Positions 23,712-34,806 are shown, numbered from the stretch's first letter. The stretch: DNA of 64,000 nt from Odontesthes bonariensis (GCF_027942865.1 NC_134515.1:35609025-35673024), one strand, 5' to 3'. Numbers and translations are program-made. The notes: generated from the sequence alone by a model not told the origin.

Positions 23712-23889
23712 GTTTTTTTTTTTTTTTATGCCTTTAATGGACAGGACAGTTGGAGAGAGACAGGAAGCAGGGGCAGAGAGAGGGGGAAGACATGCAGCAA
23801 AGGGCCGCCCGGTGCGGGACTCAAACCGGGGCCAGCTGCAGCGAGGACTGTAGCCTCTGTACATGGGGCGCCTGCTTAACCCACTACGC
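23712..23889 (-). mobile_element. tRNA-derived SINE
   Basis: Read on the minus strand it begins TGGCGTAGTGGGTTAAGCAG (A-box-like) and has GGTTTGAGTCC (B-box-like) about 45 bases later, then a tRNA-unrelated body and a T-rich/A-rich tail at 23712-23727. This is a common teleost SINE type. Confidence 0.8.
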
Positions 23890-24135
23890 CAGTGTTTCCC
23901 AACCTTTTTCGGCCTGAGTACCCCCTGAGCCTTCTTGTCACACCACGAGTACCCTCTCACACATACAACGCGTGCGATGATTCTCCAAAAGTAGAGCAAG
24001 ACAGTGGTTATTACATGAAAATCATTTTCAAGTAACATTTCTCTTTTTTTTAAATATTTAAAAAAATACTTAAATATTTAAAAAAAATAAAAATAAAAAA
24101 CTCCCCGTGCGCCGCATACCCCCTGCAGTACCTCC
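23890..24135. mobile_element. hAT-like fragment, right end lost
   Basis: It begins CAGTGTTTCCCAACCTTTTT and continues with CTGAGTACCCCC-type sequence and GCGCCGCATACCCCC, as in fish hAT-type non-autonomous elements. The expected inverted right terminus is absent; the sequence joins the inverted-repeat arm at about 24135. Confidence 0.6.
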
Positions 24136-24361
24136 GACTACCTTCGTCAACGCCAAAACGAGGCTGGAACTCGGCTCACAGGACGCAGCAGGGGGTAAGA
24201 AGATGTTCATAAAATATGTTGCTGATATGGGATGTCATACAGCTTCATGTCAAAAGAGGCGAACTATCCCTTTAGTTCTATCCATATTCATTGTGCCAAT
24301 TCACAAAAAAGTCTTTTCAAGGTACAAAATGACCCAGTTGTATAAACTCCAATTTAATCTC

Positions 24362-24756
24362 CATCAATCCATCCACTATCCTCTGCTTATCTGAGGTCGG
24401 GTCTAGGAGACGACGGGTCCGGAAGTGGAAACCCAGACATCCCTCTTGCCAGCTGCACTCTCCAGGTCATCCAGCATCCGGCATCAGCTTTGTCTTGACC
24501 ATATTGGGCAAGTGCAGCATCCTCATTGCTGTTGACAAACCCACAATCCATCTGTCCATCTCACGCTCCATCGTACCTCCTCCATCTCCACTCATTAACA
24601 AAATCTCAAGACACTTAAACTTTTCCGCTTGAAGCAAAGGCCCATCTCTGACCCCGGGGAAGTACTCCACCACAAGAGAACCATGGTAGGTGGAGAACCA
24701 TGGCCTCAGACTTGGAGGAGCTGAGCTTCATCCCAGCCATCCCACTTGTAAAGATA
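24362..24756 (-). pseudogene. Rex/RTE-like LINE reverse transcriptase fragment
   Basis: Minus-strand frames read MAGMKLSSSKSEAMVL, the end of the palm/thumb region of a fish RTE/Rex-like reverse transcriptase, then LLQAEKFKCLEILLMS and EREMDRWIVGLSTAMR in shifted frames. 24362-24480 looks like the following 3' region. Decayed and partial. Confidence 0.7.
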
Positions 24757-24854
24757 TGTATGAAAATGTCAAACTTAAGTAAAAGAATAAACACTGAACA
24801 TTTCAATCGTAGTGTCTGGGGTGCTGTGGATGTCATGGTTGATGACAGCCCCAG

Positions 24855-25242
24855 TTAAAGACATGGTTGGTAATCCTGTTCAGAAACACATTTTGTAATA
24901 CTGGGTGAAATGGTCCATCTATCCTGAGAGAAATCTATACAAGATGTATTTAGAAAAAGGGACGAAAATAATCAGACCTCTGTGGCATCTGCAGGACTGA
25001 GAAAAAGCTGACCAATCCGAGATCAGCGGGATTGGTCGCCTACAAAAAACCAATCAGATGCCTCTGCTTTCTGCCTAGCCTCCCTCTGCCGGCTCCCTGC
25101 TCCATGTGCGCGTGCGGTTCTACCGGCTTTGGATGAAGCACTGACAGAATGGGGAGGGGGGGGTGGAGCTTAGAGGAGGGGACACTTTCGAATCTTGCTA
25201 GCTCTCTTGCTAGCTCTCTAGGATTACCTACCATAGCTTTAA
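24855..25242. mobile_element. TTAA MITE with visible empty site
   Basis: Termini TTAAAGACATGGTTGGTAAT and ATTACCTACCATAGCTTTAA are inverted, with TTAA at 24855-24858 and 25239-25242. The other arm of the inverted repeat, at about 46556-46566, has TTTTAACTGGGG with a single TTAA and no element. This proves the insertion and its 4-bp target, and shows it came after the arm duplication. Confidence 0.95.
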
Positions 25243-25430
25243 AACCCTAAAGTAGACCATGGTGACAAGCAACCTGTATGTTCTGCCTGGTTTGATTATT
25301 GATAAATGATTAATGATTGTTTTTGTCAAAAGAGATGATGGCAATGAGGAAAGCATAGCCAACGCACATCAAGCGGGCTGTCTGATAGCGAGGGCTTGGT
25401 GCTCAATAATATTTCATTGTTTTTGTAGCT

Positions 25431-25741
25431 GGGCTGCACGGTGGTGTGGTGGTTAGCACCATCGCCTCACAGCAAGAAGGTTCCAGGTTCAACTCTGGGT
25501 TTCTCTCTGGGTACCCTGGCTTCCTCCCACTGTCCAAAAACATGCATGTTAGGTTCATTGGTGTCTCTAAAATGTCCATAGGAGTGAGTGTGAGCATGTG
25601 TGCTTGTTTGTCTCTGTGTGGCCCTGTGATGGCGGCCTGTCCAGGGTGTACCCTGCCTCTTGCCCGAGGACCGCTGGGATGGGCTCCAGCCCCCCCACGA
25701 CCCAACCAACAGATCCAGCGGGTATAGAAAATGGATGGATG
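25431..25741 (+). mobile_element. tRNA-derived SINE-like element
   Basis: GGGCTGCACGGTGGTGTGGT then GGTTAGCACCATCGCCTCAC is a tRNA-like head with a B-box-like GGTTCAACTC. The body has the CCAGGGTGTACCCTGCCTCT and GGGCTCCAGCCCCCC blocks and the end is an ATGGATGG tail. It is a well-known type of teleost SINE; the copy at 46060-46370 is its inverted duplicate. Confidence 0.8.
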
Positions 25742-27007
25742 TTTTTTGTATCTGTCATTGTTAATTTAAGTGAATACTATAGCTGGAAAACTTTTCCTTA
25801 AGATTTATTATTGCTGACAACTGACAACATATCCTTAATTGATCCAAATAGCTTCCAAACAGGCCTGAGGAATGTTTGCCAGGGCAGCCCACTGCACTGA
25901 GCCACTGCCTTACCAAATAAACATGACAGAGAGCATAAAATCCACCCCTTAAAAACATAATAACTCTAATACACCAGCAGCTCGTTGCTGCAAGACAAGG
26001 CAGTTTTATTGATAAAACACTTTACAGACTGACTGCTGCAGTAGGCTACTCCTCTACTAGTTCATTTCACTTGGTTACATTCAGGCACAACTTATCAGCT
26101 TATTTCTCCTTCCCAAAAGAAAATGGGGCAATAAATACCATTGAAAAGGGCCAGATAATAACCACCTGGTTAAGGTTAGGGATACATCTTGATCTTGTCC
26201 TCGGAATTTAGAGCATTTGTGTTTCATCTTACACATGCACACATACACAGTACAGCTGATACAGAACAGATTACCCAATGATATTCTTACCATGGCATTA
26301 AGAGTATTTATATATATTTATATATTATACTTTGTTAATCTTTGACTTCTTTGTCATCAGCACCATTGTATTACTGCAGAGATCTGGGTTTGTATTCCAT
26401 TATAAAAATATCAGAAGTGATTCTTTGTTTCTATGCTTTCTTGTGACTAATACACACCAGGAGTAATACTCTTATATATTGATGATTGGAATTATTTGAG
26501 TTTTGCCACTGGATCCATGGATATTCAGTAACACAAATAACAAACAGTATTTTTGTTACTACGTGACCAAACAGTAAAACAGTGTTGTGGTCTGCTTTCC
26601 ATTTGTGTGGGTGAGTGTTGAGTGAGTCCTTATCTGCATGCATTAAAGTTGGAGATTCTGCATTGTACCTGAACTCAACAACCAACAATACAAGGATACA
26701 AAACAGTCATGTGGAATGACCTTTCCATGCAGTAATTGTGATGATTTTTTGTCACTCTTTCTCACTCTGCTGCTTTGTTGCACCGCCTCCATCTGCTTGC
26801 CTGTTTTTCCTTTTGCAAATATGGAAAACCATCAAAGATCTTTACCAAGAATTAGGTACAGATAACAAGATTTTAGAACTTAAACTTCACCACTGAAACT
26901 GCCTCATCAGTCTGGTAAAATCTTAAACTTTCATGTAATAGCAATAAACTCCCATCTGATTTAGTTTCATATCCGTATCAACTATCTGTTAGTATTCCCT
27001 GTAATCT
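25742..27007. other. Anonymous DNA in the left arm
   Basis: No gene or recognised element. The same sequence is present in the right arm (42927-43858 and 45730-46059). Confidence 0.5.
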
Positions 27008-27331
27008 TGTTAATCTCTGTAAACCACAAAGAACTTTTCAGCTACATGTTGACAATTGTGGTTGTTGGAGTATTTCTAAGTGGCAGTGAGGAAACCCCAA
27101 TGAATGACTCATACCACCATGTTTTTCACTGTGGATCTAACATTCATTAGACTGGGTTGGCCCCTCCCATCCCAAACTCAGCTGAAACCTCCTAAACTCC
27201 AGGATTAGTCCCAGCAACATTCCACAGCTAGATAACCTGAAGCGAAAATATTTTCAGTGATCTGTTGCATCTGCACTGCGTGGTTGGTTGATCCCTTTCT
27301 GCTGGCATCTGGGGTTGGTCTCAGAACGTTG

Positions 27332-27362
<31 letters not shown>

Positions 27363-27508
27363 TTAGAAGGCTACTCTTGCTTTTGCTGGTGCTGTTGTCA
27401 GTCCTTCAGCTCTGATATGCATTGGAGAAAACAAAAAAACATTTTGGAGAAAGAACTACGCTGTGGTGAAGGAAAACTAATACTGTTTTAACACGAAAAA
27501 TTGTTTTT
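27008..27508. other. Anonymous DNA with (GT)n
   Basis: No gene recognised. A GT tract lies at 27336-27361. It starts exactly where similarity to the right arm stops. Confidence 0.5.
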
Positions 27509-27836
27509 TTAAAGGGATAGTTCGCCTCTTTTGACATGAAGCTGTATAACATCCCATATCAGCAACATCATTTATGAACATCTTCTTACCCCCTGCTGCG
27601 TCCTGTGAGCAGAGTTCCAGCCTCGTTTTGGTGTTGACGAAGGTAGTCCGGCTAGTTGGCTGGGGTTTAAAAAATAAAGTGTTTTGCTTCTCAAAACAAT
27701 ATGCGTTCAAAAGAGTGATACATTCTGAGGTCTGACTTTTTCTGTTGAACGATTTTTTGATGCAAATGTATTACTCTGGTGACTGAAAGTAAGATGTCAT
27801 ACAGCTTCATGTCAAAAGAGGCGAACTATCTCTTTA
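27509..27836. mobile_element. TTAA MITE family B, short copy
   Basis: Termini TTAAAGGGATAGTTCGCCTC and GAGGCGAACTATCTCTTTAA, with TTAA on both sides. An internally deleted relative of the long copy at 46929-47620. The 67-codon frame on the minus strand is shared among copies but has no protein relative known to me. Confidence 0.88.
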
Positions 27837-28437
27837 AGTGTGTCTTTTAAACATGGCTACAAACTCTGCAACAGGCCAATTAAATCTTTGGAACAAATTT
27901 GTATTGACAGTCAATTTGCATCTTAAGTTTGCTTAAGATATGTTCAAATTAAGTTTGTTATTGACATTTTGATAGATGGTTCTATCACAGTCCTAACCTG
28001 CCTTCATCGCCTTAATTTCACTGACAAATCCCTCTTTGAAGCACAACCAGGCCTCCAAATTTATTGGACTATATTTATTTCCGGACTATAAGTCGCATTT
28101 TTTTATGGCTTGGAAATCAACAGGTGTTCAGTCGATTTCTGCTACTTGTCGAGAATTGCTACTTTGTGGTTTTGCGCATGCGCCGAGACGATTTTCTAAG
28201 TTTAGTTTTCACGCCCATGTTTTGCTACCCTGCGTCTTAGCTGGTGTGTAACTATGAGTAACATCCTCAAAATCCTGATTATTTTCTCTTTTGGAAGACA
28301 TGCAAAGTAATAAAACACTTATCGTATTAACAAGCAATTAGCTTAACATGCACAAATGGGGTGTCTGAAACATGACGTATATTTGAGCATGTTGAATAAG
28401 TGAGAGAGACTGAACACAAACAAAAAAAAATCCTATT

Positions 28438-28830
28438 CTGTGGATTACAAACTGCAGGTGGTAAAATATGCAGCCGAAAACGGCAATCGAGCAGCAGAAA
28501 GAAAGTTTGGAGTGAGTGAGAAACTTGTGAAGGACTGGTGAAAAGCAGAGGTTAATCTGACTGCAGTGAAGAAAACAAAGGAAGCTAATCTGGGGCTGAA
28601 GGCGAGATGCCCAGAGCTGGAGGAACGAGTCCACAGCTGGAACAACAGCCTGCGGGGAGAGGCTCATCAACGGTGCAGTTACGTCTCCACACCCTGCTAC
28701 CTGCCAAGGAGATGAATATAAATGACTTTGCAGGCGGGCCTTCTAGGTGTGACCGCTTCATGCAACGCAGCCACCTCTCTATCAGAGCACGGACAAAGGT
28801 GTGTCAGAAACTGCCGGTGTTCTGTCGTTT
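28438..28830 (+). pseudogene. pogo/Tigger-type transposase N-terminal remnant
   Basis: The frame reads LQVVKYAAENGNRAAERKFG then VSEKLVKDW and a stop, a Brinker-like DNA-binding domain. It continues with KARCPELEERVHSW and, after a frameshift, STVQLRLHTLLPAKEMNIND and FMQRSHLSIRARTKVCQKLP, the CENP-B-type helix-turn-helix. No DDE catalytic region follows. Non-functional. Confidence 0.8.
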
Positions 28831-29217
28831 TGTGCTACTTCGTCGAGAAATGCTACCACCGCAAAAACCGATAGGCGTGTATCGATTCAAGCTACCCTAT
28901 CAAAAAATGCTACTTTATGGTTTTCTACCTCTGTATATCAAATAAAGTCATAAAGTAAGTGTTTTTGTCTTCCATGTGTGTAATTATAAAAAGTGTAATG
29001 AAATTGATTTATTTAAGAGGATAGCATATTTTGATAGTCCAATAACACGCTGTCAAACAATGCTCCCCCTTCTCAATGCATTCTTGACAATGATGGAGCA
29101 GAGTCACCTTATTTAGGGACAGAAGTGTCCCAAATACAAAAATCAAATGGTGAATGACAAGACAGGAAGGAGAACTAGAACAGAGGTTTTAATAGTTACA
29201 TATATATATTTGCTCCT

Positions 29218-29409
29218 TTACTGAAAAGAGTCAAAGGAGATGAGGGGCAGGGGGGGGGGGTTGATATGAAATAAGGGGCCGTCCAATGTGGGATCCCAAA
29301 CGCTCAGGCCACTGTAAACACATTTTGGACACATGTATTGTGTGCTACTGTGTTTGTCATAATGGGCACATTCAAAATGTGCCCACCGACTGCAGGAATC
29401 GCACTGCAC
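29218..29409 (-). pseudogene. PHD-finger-like terminal exon
   Basis: On the minus strand an acceptor (long T-run then TTTGGTAG) precedes VQCDSCSRWAHFECAHYDK followed by QYMCPKC. The Cys/His spacing C-x2-C-x2-W-x-H-x2-C ... C-x2-C is that of the second half of a PHD finger. The frame runs on to a stop near 29218. Upstream exons were not found. PHD fingers occur at the C-termini of several DNA transposases, so it probably belongs to a decayed element. Confidence 0.5.
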
Positions 29410-30139
29410 CTACCAAAAAAAAAAAAAAAAATCAGAATATATGTAAATGACAAAATCAATACAAAGCACTTAGACTGGGCGATTAATAGAAAAATAATCA
29501 AAACTGACATTTATAAACTCCAAGTGACTTAATCTTGCTCATGTCAATTATTTGTTGTTTTCACTGTTACTATACAGGGACTTACTATCTATATATATAT
29601 ATCTATATATATATATATAGATATATATATATATATATAGTGGAAACCGCTTATAGTGATCACGTTGGTCCAGAGCCAATTTGAACACTATAAGCGGTTG
29701 ATTACTATAACCGAATTTGTATTACAGTACAGGTATTTCACTTATTTTTTTATGCAGAATATCATCTAAATGCCATTTGTATCGTTTTTCAATGAGAAAA
29801 AATAAATTAAACGGATAGCTTCAGCATTTACTGAATTTTATTATCATGCAAATTTAATTACAGTACTGCGTAGTGCGCAGACATACTGTAGGCTAACTCA
29901 AATACAGTACGTAACTTATTCTCTGCTGTGCCGCCGGTGCATTTTTTTTCTTACAAGTCAGAAAATAAAGTTTGAATTCAATCCGCCTTTCAGCACCCCT
30001 GCTCCTCGGATCTATGCTCCTCCGTGCCGGTGTTCTGTCGATTTGTGCTACAGTAGCTACTTGGCGTGAAAACGAAACTTAGAAAATCGGCTTGGCGCAT
30101 GCGCAAAACCACAAAGTAGCAATTCTCGACAAGTAGTAG

Positions 30140-30966
30140 CCTGGGAATTCCCATGCTGCTTTGCGCTCGATTTCATTCTCACTGCAAAGTCAGCCTGGAA
30201 ACCACCACCCTTATTTTTGCCAGAGTTTGGGAACCAATCACAGAACGGGGGGGCAGCAAGACGATGACGACGTCTATGCTACACCGAAGCTTGTAGAGTG
30301 TTAATCCAACATGGCAGCGGACACAACGTTACCGTTCAATGCAGCCTTAGAAAGTGTTTCGGAGTAGATTCACCCTAGGGTCATTTGAACCGTGACATCC
30401 AGCCAAGTAGCACACCCGAAGTTTTTCCGATATTGGCTGAACATCAGCTGAGTTACTGAGTTATCCCGAATAGCTTAGTACAAGCGCTAACGGACCCTGG
30501 CAGTATCTCCAAAATTACCACACTAAAATCACATGTCATGACACCAAACTTCTACAGTAGTACAAATATGGTCTGTACTCACAAAACGATGCATTTGGAA
30601 GTTTGTACATAGTCCAGGAGATTATTATTATCATCAACACAAGCCTGATAGCTTTTCTGCTGCTAAAGCTTCGTTGACGTCACTTCTGGGAGCTTCAAAG
30701 TAAAATGAGGGTTGATCTACTACTGCAGACAACAAAGCAAGGCTGCTCAATTTCTCCATTATTAAAATAAATTCACAACTCTACAACATAAACATTCATG
30801 TAGAATATAGCATATAGGCCTACTTTGTTGTCAATTTAAGTAGCTTAGAGCGCAAGTTTACTTTTATTTTCCATTTTTTTCTTCTTCCTTGTCAAATTTC
30901 TGTCGTCATCTGGTATAAGTGATACAATTGGCTATGAATCGCGCGCAAAGCAGCATGGGAAATACC
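30140..30966. mobile_element. Non-autonomous DNA element, class unclear
   Basis: CTGGGAATTCCCATGCTGCT then TTGCGCTCGATT on the left is matched in inverse by AATCGCGCGCAAAGCAGCAT then GGGAAATACC on the right. No clear target duplication and no coding content. Nearby, related direct sequences (CAATCCGCC...CTCCTCCGT at 29979 and CAATCCGCT...CTCCTCCAT at 31187) flank it at a distance. Confidence 0.6.
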
Positions 30967-31680
30967 TGACGTCATTTGATAGACATTCGTAGGGCCCAAT
31001 AAACGGCTCTAGGCGTTCGTAAACCACGCCTCAAATACGAGAAAATGCACACCTAGTTCCCAGACCACCATCTCATCGAGATTGTGGACGCGTCAGCCAG
31101 GCTAGACAAGTAGGAGAAATCGAATGAACACCGGCCTCCCATCTTACAAGAACCAGCCTGGAGCTTCCAGCGGTCACACGCGCATTCAATCCGCTCTCCA
31201 GCACCCATCCTCGGACACATGCTCCTCCATGACTTCCTTTTTCCAGCCATGATTCGCGCGCTTGCTGCCCGGTGTCAACTCGTTACGTTAGCTAGCGAGG
31301 CAGAAGCAGACGTCCAGAAAGGAATCAAGGGAGTAAAAAATAAAATAGCTACACGTAGTTTTAAAATTATTTTTGCACATGTTTACATTCATAAAATGGC
31401 CAAAAATGAACATTATAAGCGGATTTCTGAGAGGCGTCTGGCTGCAGACCTGCACTGTCAGGACCCATGACCTGCACTGTCAGGACCCTTAGTTGCAGAC
31501 ATGCACTGTGACTTCACCTGCACTGTGAGGACCCGAAGCGACAAGCGAGGAGCACGTATTTTTCGTTCCCCATTTGAACTGTGGAGACGACGAGGTGAGT
31601 AAAAGTCGAGTGAAAACAACTTTCTTTCATACAAAGAAACAGAAACAGTCTTTATTCACTGGAACGTTACGTTGCACACT

Positions 31681-32010
31681 ATATACTCTAAAGTTATATT
31701 AATTTTAAAGAATCAGGTTTTTTTTTTAACTTTTGGCTAGTCTTCAGCGTTGTTATCGTATCGATAGTGCTCACTTGTATAATTTTGTTTGACTCATTAC
31801 GACATTATTTGTCTCTTACAGATGCATATTTCAATAACTATATACTGTAAAGTTATATTAATTTTAAAGAATCAGGTTTTTTTACTTTTGGCTAGTCTTT
31901 AGCGTTGTTATCGTATCGATAGTGCTCACTTAAATGCGCCATTTATATATATATAATTTAGTTTGACTTATTACGACATTATTTGTCTCTTACAGATGCA
32001 TATTTCAATA
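31681..32010. repeat. Tandem duplication of an intron-exon junction
   Basis: About 160 bases are repeated twice: 31681-31849 and 31841-32016. Each copy has the GTTATCGTATCGATAGTGCT block, the acceptor TTTGTCTCTTACAG and the exon start ATGCATATTTCAATAAC. Only the second copy continues into a long open exon. Confidence 0.85.
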
Positions 32011-32903
32011 ACAACCGTCGGCACTACGCCCAAAATCGAACGCTGCACGTCATGTTGCAAACTGTTTCACTGCCCTCTGTGCCTACGATTTAAACCAGCA
32101 AAATTGTCCAAGCTGCAGAGCCACTTAGAGGCACATACAAAAGGTGGCATTTTATTTACAGGTAAGCATAATGTATTTGTCTGTTTGATTGTACTCATAA
32201 GTATTAGCCAACGCTACTAACTTCTGGCAGGTTGTGGTTTGGTTTGTAAAAGGGTAAAAGGAAAATGAAGGGAATGTAGGTTGCAGTGAAGAACATCTGA
32301 CACCTCACTTTCTGTCTTTTAGAAACCTATCCCAGTCACTAAATCCTGGCAACTGGACAGAGAAAACTGGACTACAAATTCAGGTAAGAGTATAAAGTAT
32401 GTATAATGCATGTATTCATATTAATAGTTGAGTACTCAGGAAGAAGAGCAGCAGGCAGAGGTCTCCAAGAGAGCCAGACTTGCTGATGTGGACACACCAG
32501 TGGAAGGCGTAAGCTTTTGCACAGTATCTATTGGTCAGATACTGTTGGTGTGGCAGCTATAGTACAGACATCTTTCTTTCTGTCTTTTCCATAGGACTCG
32601 GTTGAAGATCGCATTCTTCAAAATTGCAGACATGCAGCAGAGTGGGCTGAGGCCAACAAACCACTGTTGTCTGCCAGAGTGGACCTGCCTGACGTTCTGG
32701 GCATGGGGGAAGAGGAACAGGCAGAGGCTGCTCTACAGTATGGGAGGTTGTGGAACGAAGAACTGGACGAGGATGAAAGAGAAGCGATCCTGGAGTCTTT
32801 CAAAATGATATTTCACAATATTAACGACATGTTGATATTTTGTGAACAGGTAGTCGACAAAAACAAAGATTTTTTGTCATATTGTGAATGTTTGACTGAA
32901 TAA
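31997..32903 (+). CDS. Unrecognised multi-exon gene inside pogo-like element
   Basis: Four exon-like segments have good splice sites: 31997-32161 (acceptor TCTCTTACAG, donor ACAG/GTAAGC), about 32324-32382 (TGTCTTTTAG ... CAG/GTAAGA), about 32438-32508, and 32595-32903 (TTTTCCATAG to a TAA that overlaps AATAAA). A further upstream exon may end at about 31593 (GACGAG/GTGAGT). The first has a C2H2-like motif CPLCLRFKPAKLSKLQSHLE; the last is acidic and helical (DSVEDRILQNCRHAAEWAEA). Joining exons 1 and 2 at the obvious sites gives a stop after six codons, so the gene is broken or spliced differently. No function is assigned. Confidence 0.45.
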
Positions 32904-34269
32904 ACACTACAGAACATTTGATCATGTTGTGACTTGGTGTGTTTTTTATGTTTTCTCATTGATCCGTTAATAATTTGACTAAGATTATACTGTAGATATC
33001 AAGAGTTAGGGTACTATTTAGTGGTACTAAGGTGTTCCAGCAGCACAAAAACATAATTGGCATAGACATAGAACCAAACATGAAATTTATGGTGGTTAAG
33101 GATAAAAATACAGAATAATACAACAGAAAAACTAATTGAAATAAATATATATATATAAAGAGCAGTGCGATAAAGTCAAAATGAAATGATAATGAAATAG
33201 CAGTGACTTACTCTATAGTACACAATAAAATGTACAGTATAGGCCTATGGCATCTTGTGAGATGTTGGCTTATGAATATGAGCCTAAGAGAAAATGTGTG
33301 CAGTGACCAAACAAAAGTTTACAATACAAATAAAAACAATAGACCGGGAATTGATAGATTTTATGTCGTACTGTTAACTAATTAATTCATTTGTGAGGAC
33401 CTCTTGAAAAATATAGCGTTTAAAATCGTTTAAAAATACGTGCTTCCGATACACACGCTTTTATTTTGAAAGGCTTCGAATCAACTTCCGGTCCTCACAG
33501 TGCACTTCCGGTCCTCACAGTGCAGGTGACGGTCTGCAACAGGGTCCTGACAGTGCAGGTCTGCAGCCAGACTCTCTTGGGATTTCTTGATCACTATAAA
33601 CGAATTATTTAAACAGCATTTGTATAGAAATGATTCCGTCCCAAGCCTTTTGATCTATATAAGCGGTTGATTACTATATCCGTGACCACTATAAGCGGTT
33701 TCCACTGTATATATATATACTATATACTTGTGAACTGTAGTCCAGTTCTCTTCCATTCCTAAAATCAGCATCGCTGTTATTAATTAATGTTTTTATATAG
33801 AAGAGAAAAATTGTGTATTTATTGTGAGAGAGAAAAGCCGCTGCCTCGTGGATAACGTAACTTTCATAGGCGCCTTCCACTTATTCAACATGCTCAAATA
33901 TACGTCATGTTTCAGACACCCCATTTGTGCATGTTAAGCTAATTGCTTGTTAATACGATAAGTGTTTTATTACTTTGCATGTCTTCCAAAAGAGAAAATA
34001 ATCAGGATTTTGAGGATGTTACTCATAGTTACACACCAGCTAAGACGCAGGGTAGCAAAACATGGGCGTGAAAACTAAACTTAGAAAATCGTCTCGGCGC
34101 ATGCGCAAAACCACAAAGTAGCAATTCTCGACAAGTAGCAGAAATCGACTGAACACCTGCAAACTTCTAAGCCATAAAAAAATGCGACTTATAGTCCGGA
34201 AATAAATATAGTCCAATAAATTTGGAGGCCTGGTTGTGCTTCAAAGAGGGATTTGTCAGTGAAATTAAG

Positions 34270-34537
34270 AAATGAAATTTTGACCGAAGCCGAACCTCTC
34301 TAAAGCAAAGAAAAGGTAATCCCACTCAACGCGGTCAAAAGCCTTTTCCGCATCGAGTGAAACCACAGCCTCTGCACCCATATGTTGAGAGGGAGTATGC
34401 AAGATTGAGCAGTCGACGTACATTACAGAAAGACTGTCTCCCACGGACAAAGCCAGTTTGATCCTTAGAAATGATGGAGGGAAGAATCATCTCCAGTCGA
34501 AGACCTAGGGCATTAGCCAGAATCTTAAAGTCCTGAT
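34270..34537 (-). pseudogene. L1-like LINE reverse transcriptase, inner fragment
   Basis: Minus-strand reading DFKILANALGLRLE, then [20 protein letters not shown] and [11 protein letters not shown] is the finger/palm region of an L1-type reverse transcriptase. It continues the reading of 41185-42926 across the Harbinger-like insertion. It is cut off at 34269 by the element with 392-bp termini. Confidence 0.85.
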
Positions 34538-34753
34538 TTAAGCCTGATTTATGGTCGGTGACGCAAGACGCAACGCAAGCCCTTGCGCGGTTGCAAGCCC
34601 CCCTTGCGTGCTTGCGTGTGTCACCTCAATTTTCTAAACTTCACGCAAGACGCAAGCGCAAGCCACTGTCTACATCACATCCGGCGGCGTGTTCATCTTC
34701 CGGTTTCATCCCCTAATAAAAGACTGCTGTTTTCAAACGCCAAGGTAGAAAGC

Positions 34754-34786
34754 GAAGAAGAAGAAGAAGAAGAAGAAGAAGAAGAA
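34754..34786. repeat. (GAA)n tract at LINE 3' junction
   Basis: Eleven GAA units end exactly where the reverse-complemented 3' end of the Tx1-type LINE begins. Confidence 0.97.
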
Positions 34787-34806
34787 TTTTGATTTTTACA
34801 AAAACA

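Larger units (their letters stand above)
24136..27007. repeat. Left arm of large inverted repeat
   Basis: The sequence is repeated in inverse orientation at 42927-47068. Open frames are preserved without any residue change between arms, for example 26431-26688 (minus) and 43240-43497 (plus), 85 codons, and 25403-25705 and 46095-46397, 100 codons. None of these frames resembles a gene. Differences between arms are mostly insertions: the TTAA MITE at 24855-25242 only here, the Harbinger element at 44105-45540 only in the other arm, and about 250 bp of LINE replaced in the other arm. The outer end lies inside a family B MITE terminus (24136-24274). Confidence 0.9.
29637..33709. mobile_element. 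pogo/Tigger-like element carrying a multi-exon gene
   Basis: Left AGTGGAAACCGCTTATAGTG and right CACTATAAGCGGTTTCCACT are inverted termini of pogo/Tigger style, lying in TA-rich flanks. A second inverted pair (GTCTGGCTGCAGACCTGCAC at 31437-31456 and its inverse near 33550-33575) continues the termini inward. The left half has been enlarged by other elements (about 29940-31390, including 30140-30966). A spliced-looking gene occupies 31997-32903. Confidence 0.65.
28011..34269. mobile_element. 6.3-kb element with 392-bp inverted termini
   Basis: 28011-28402 is repeated in inverse at 33878-34269, equal in length and with only a few mismatches. The termini read TTAATTTCACTGAC ... GTCAGTGAAATTAA, so a TTAA target is possible. 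The arms contain CCGGACTATAAGTCGCAT, a motif I associate with fish pogo-like elements, and a GGTGTTCAGTCGATTTCTGC motif that recurs at 28817 and 30020. A pogo transposase remnant follows the left arm. The right flank is L1 sequence; the left flank is not, so either the site was rearranged or the interpretation as one insertion is wrong. Confidence 0.6.

Noticed and set aside
25403..25727. Overlapping frames of up to 100 codons on both strands, repeated at 46073-46397
   Set aside because: They fall in a tRNA-derived SINE and its inverted duplicate.
27477..27710. A conserved minus-strand frame with SRTTFVNTKTRLELCSQDAA, seen again near 46942 and 47419
   Set aside because: It is part of TTAA MITE family B and appears on both strands of its palindrome; conservation reflects the repeat, not a protein.
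34583..34700. Direct ACGCAAGACGCAACGCAAGC-type repeats as a possible CRISPR-like or regulatory array
   Set aside because: They are internal low-complexity sequence of the Harbinger-like MITE, irregular in spacing, in a eukaryotic genome.
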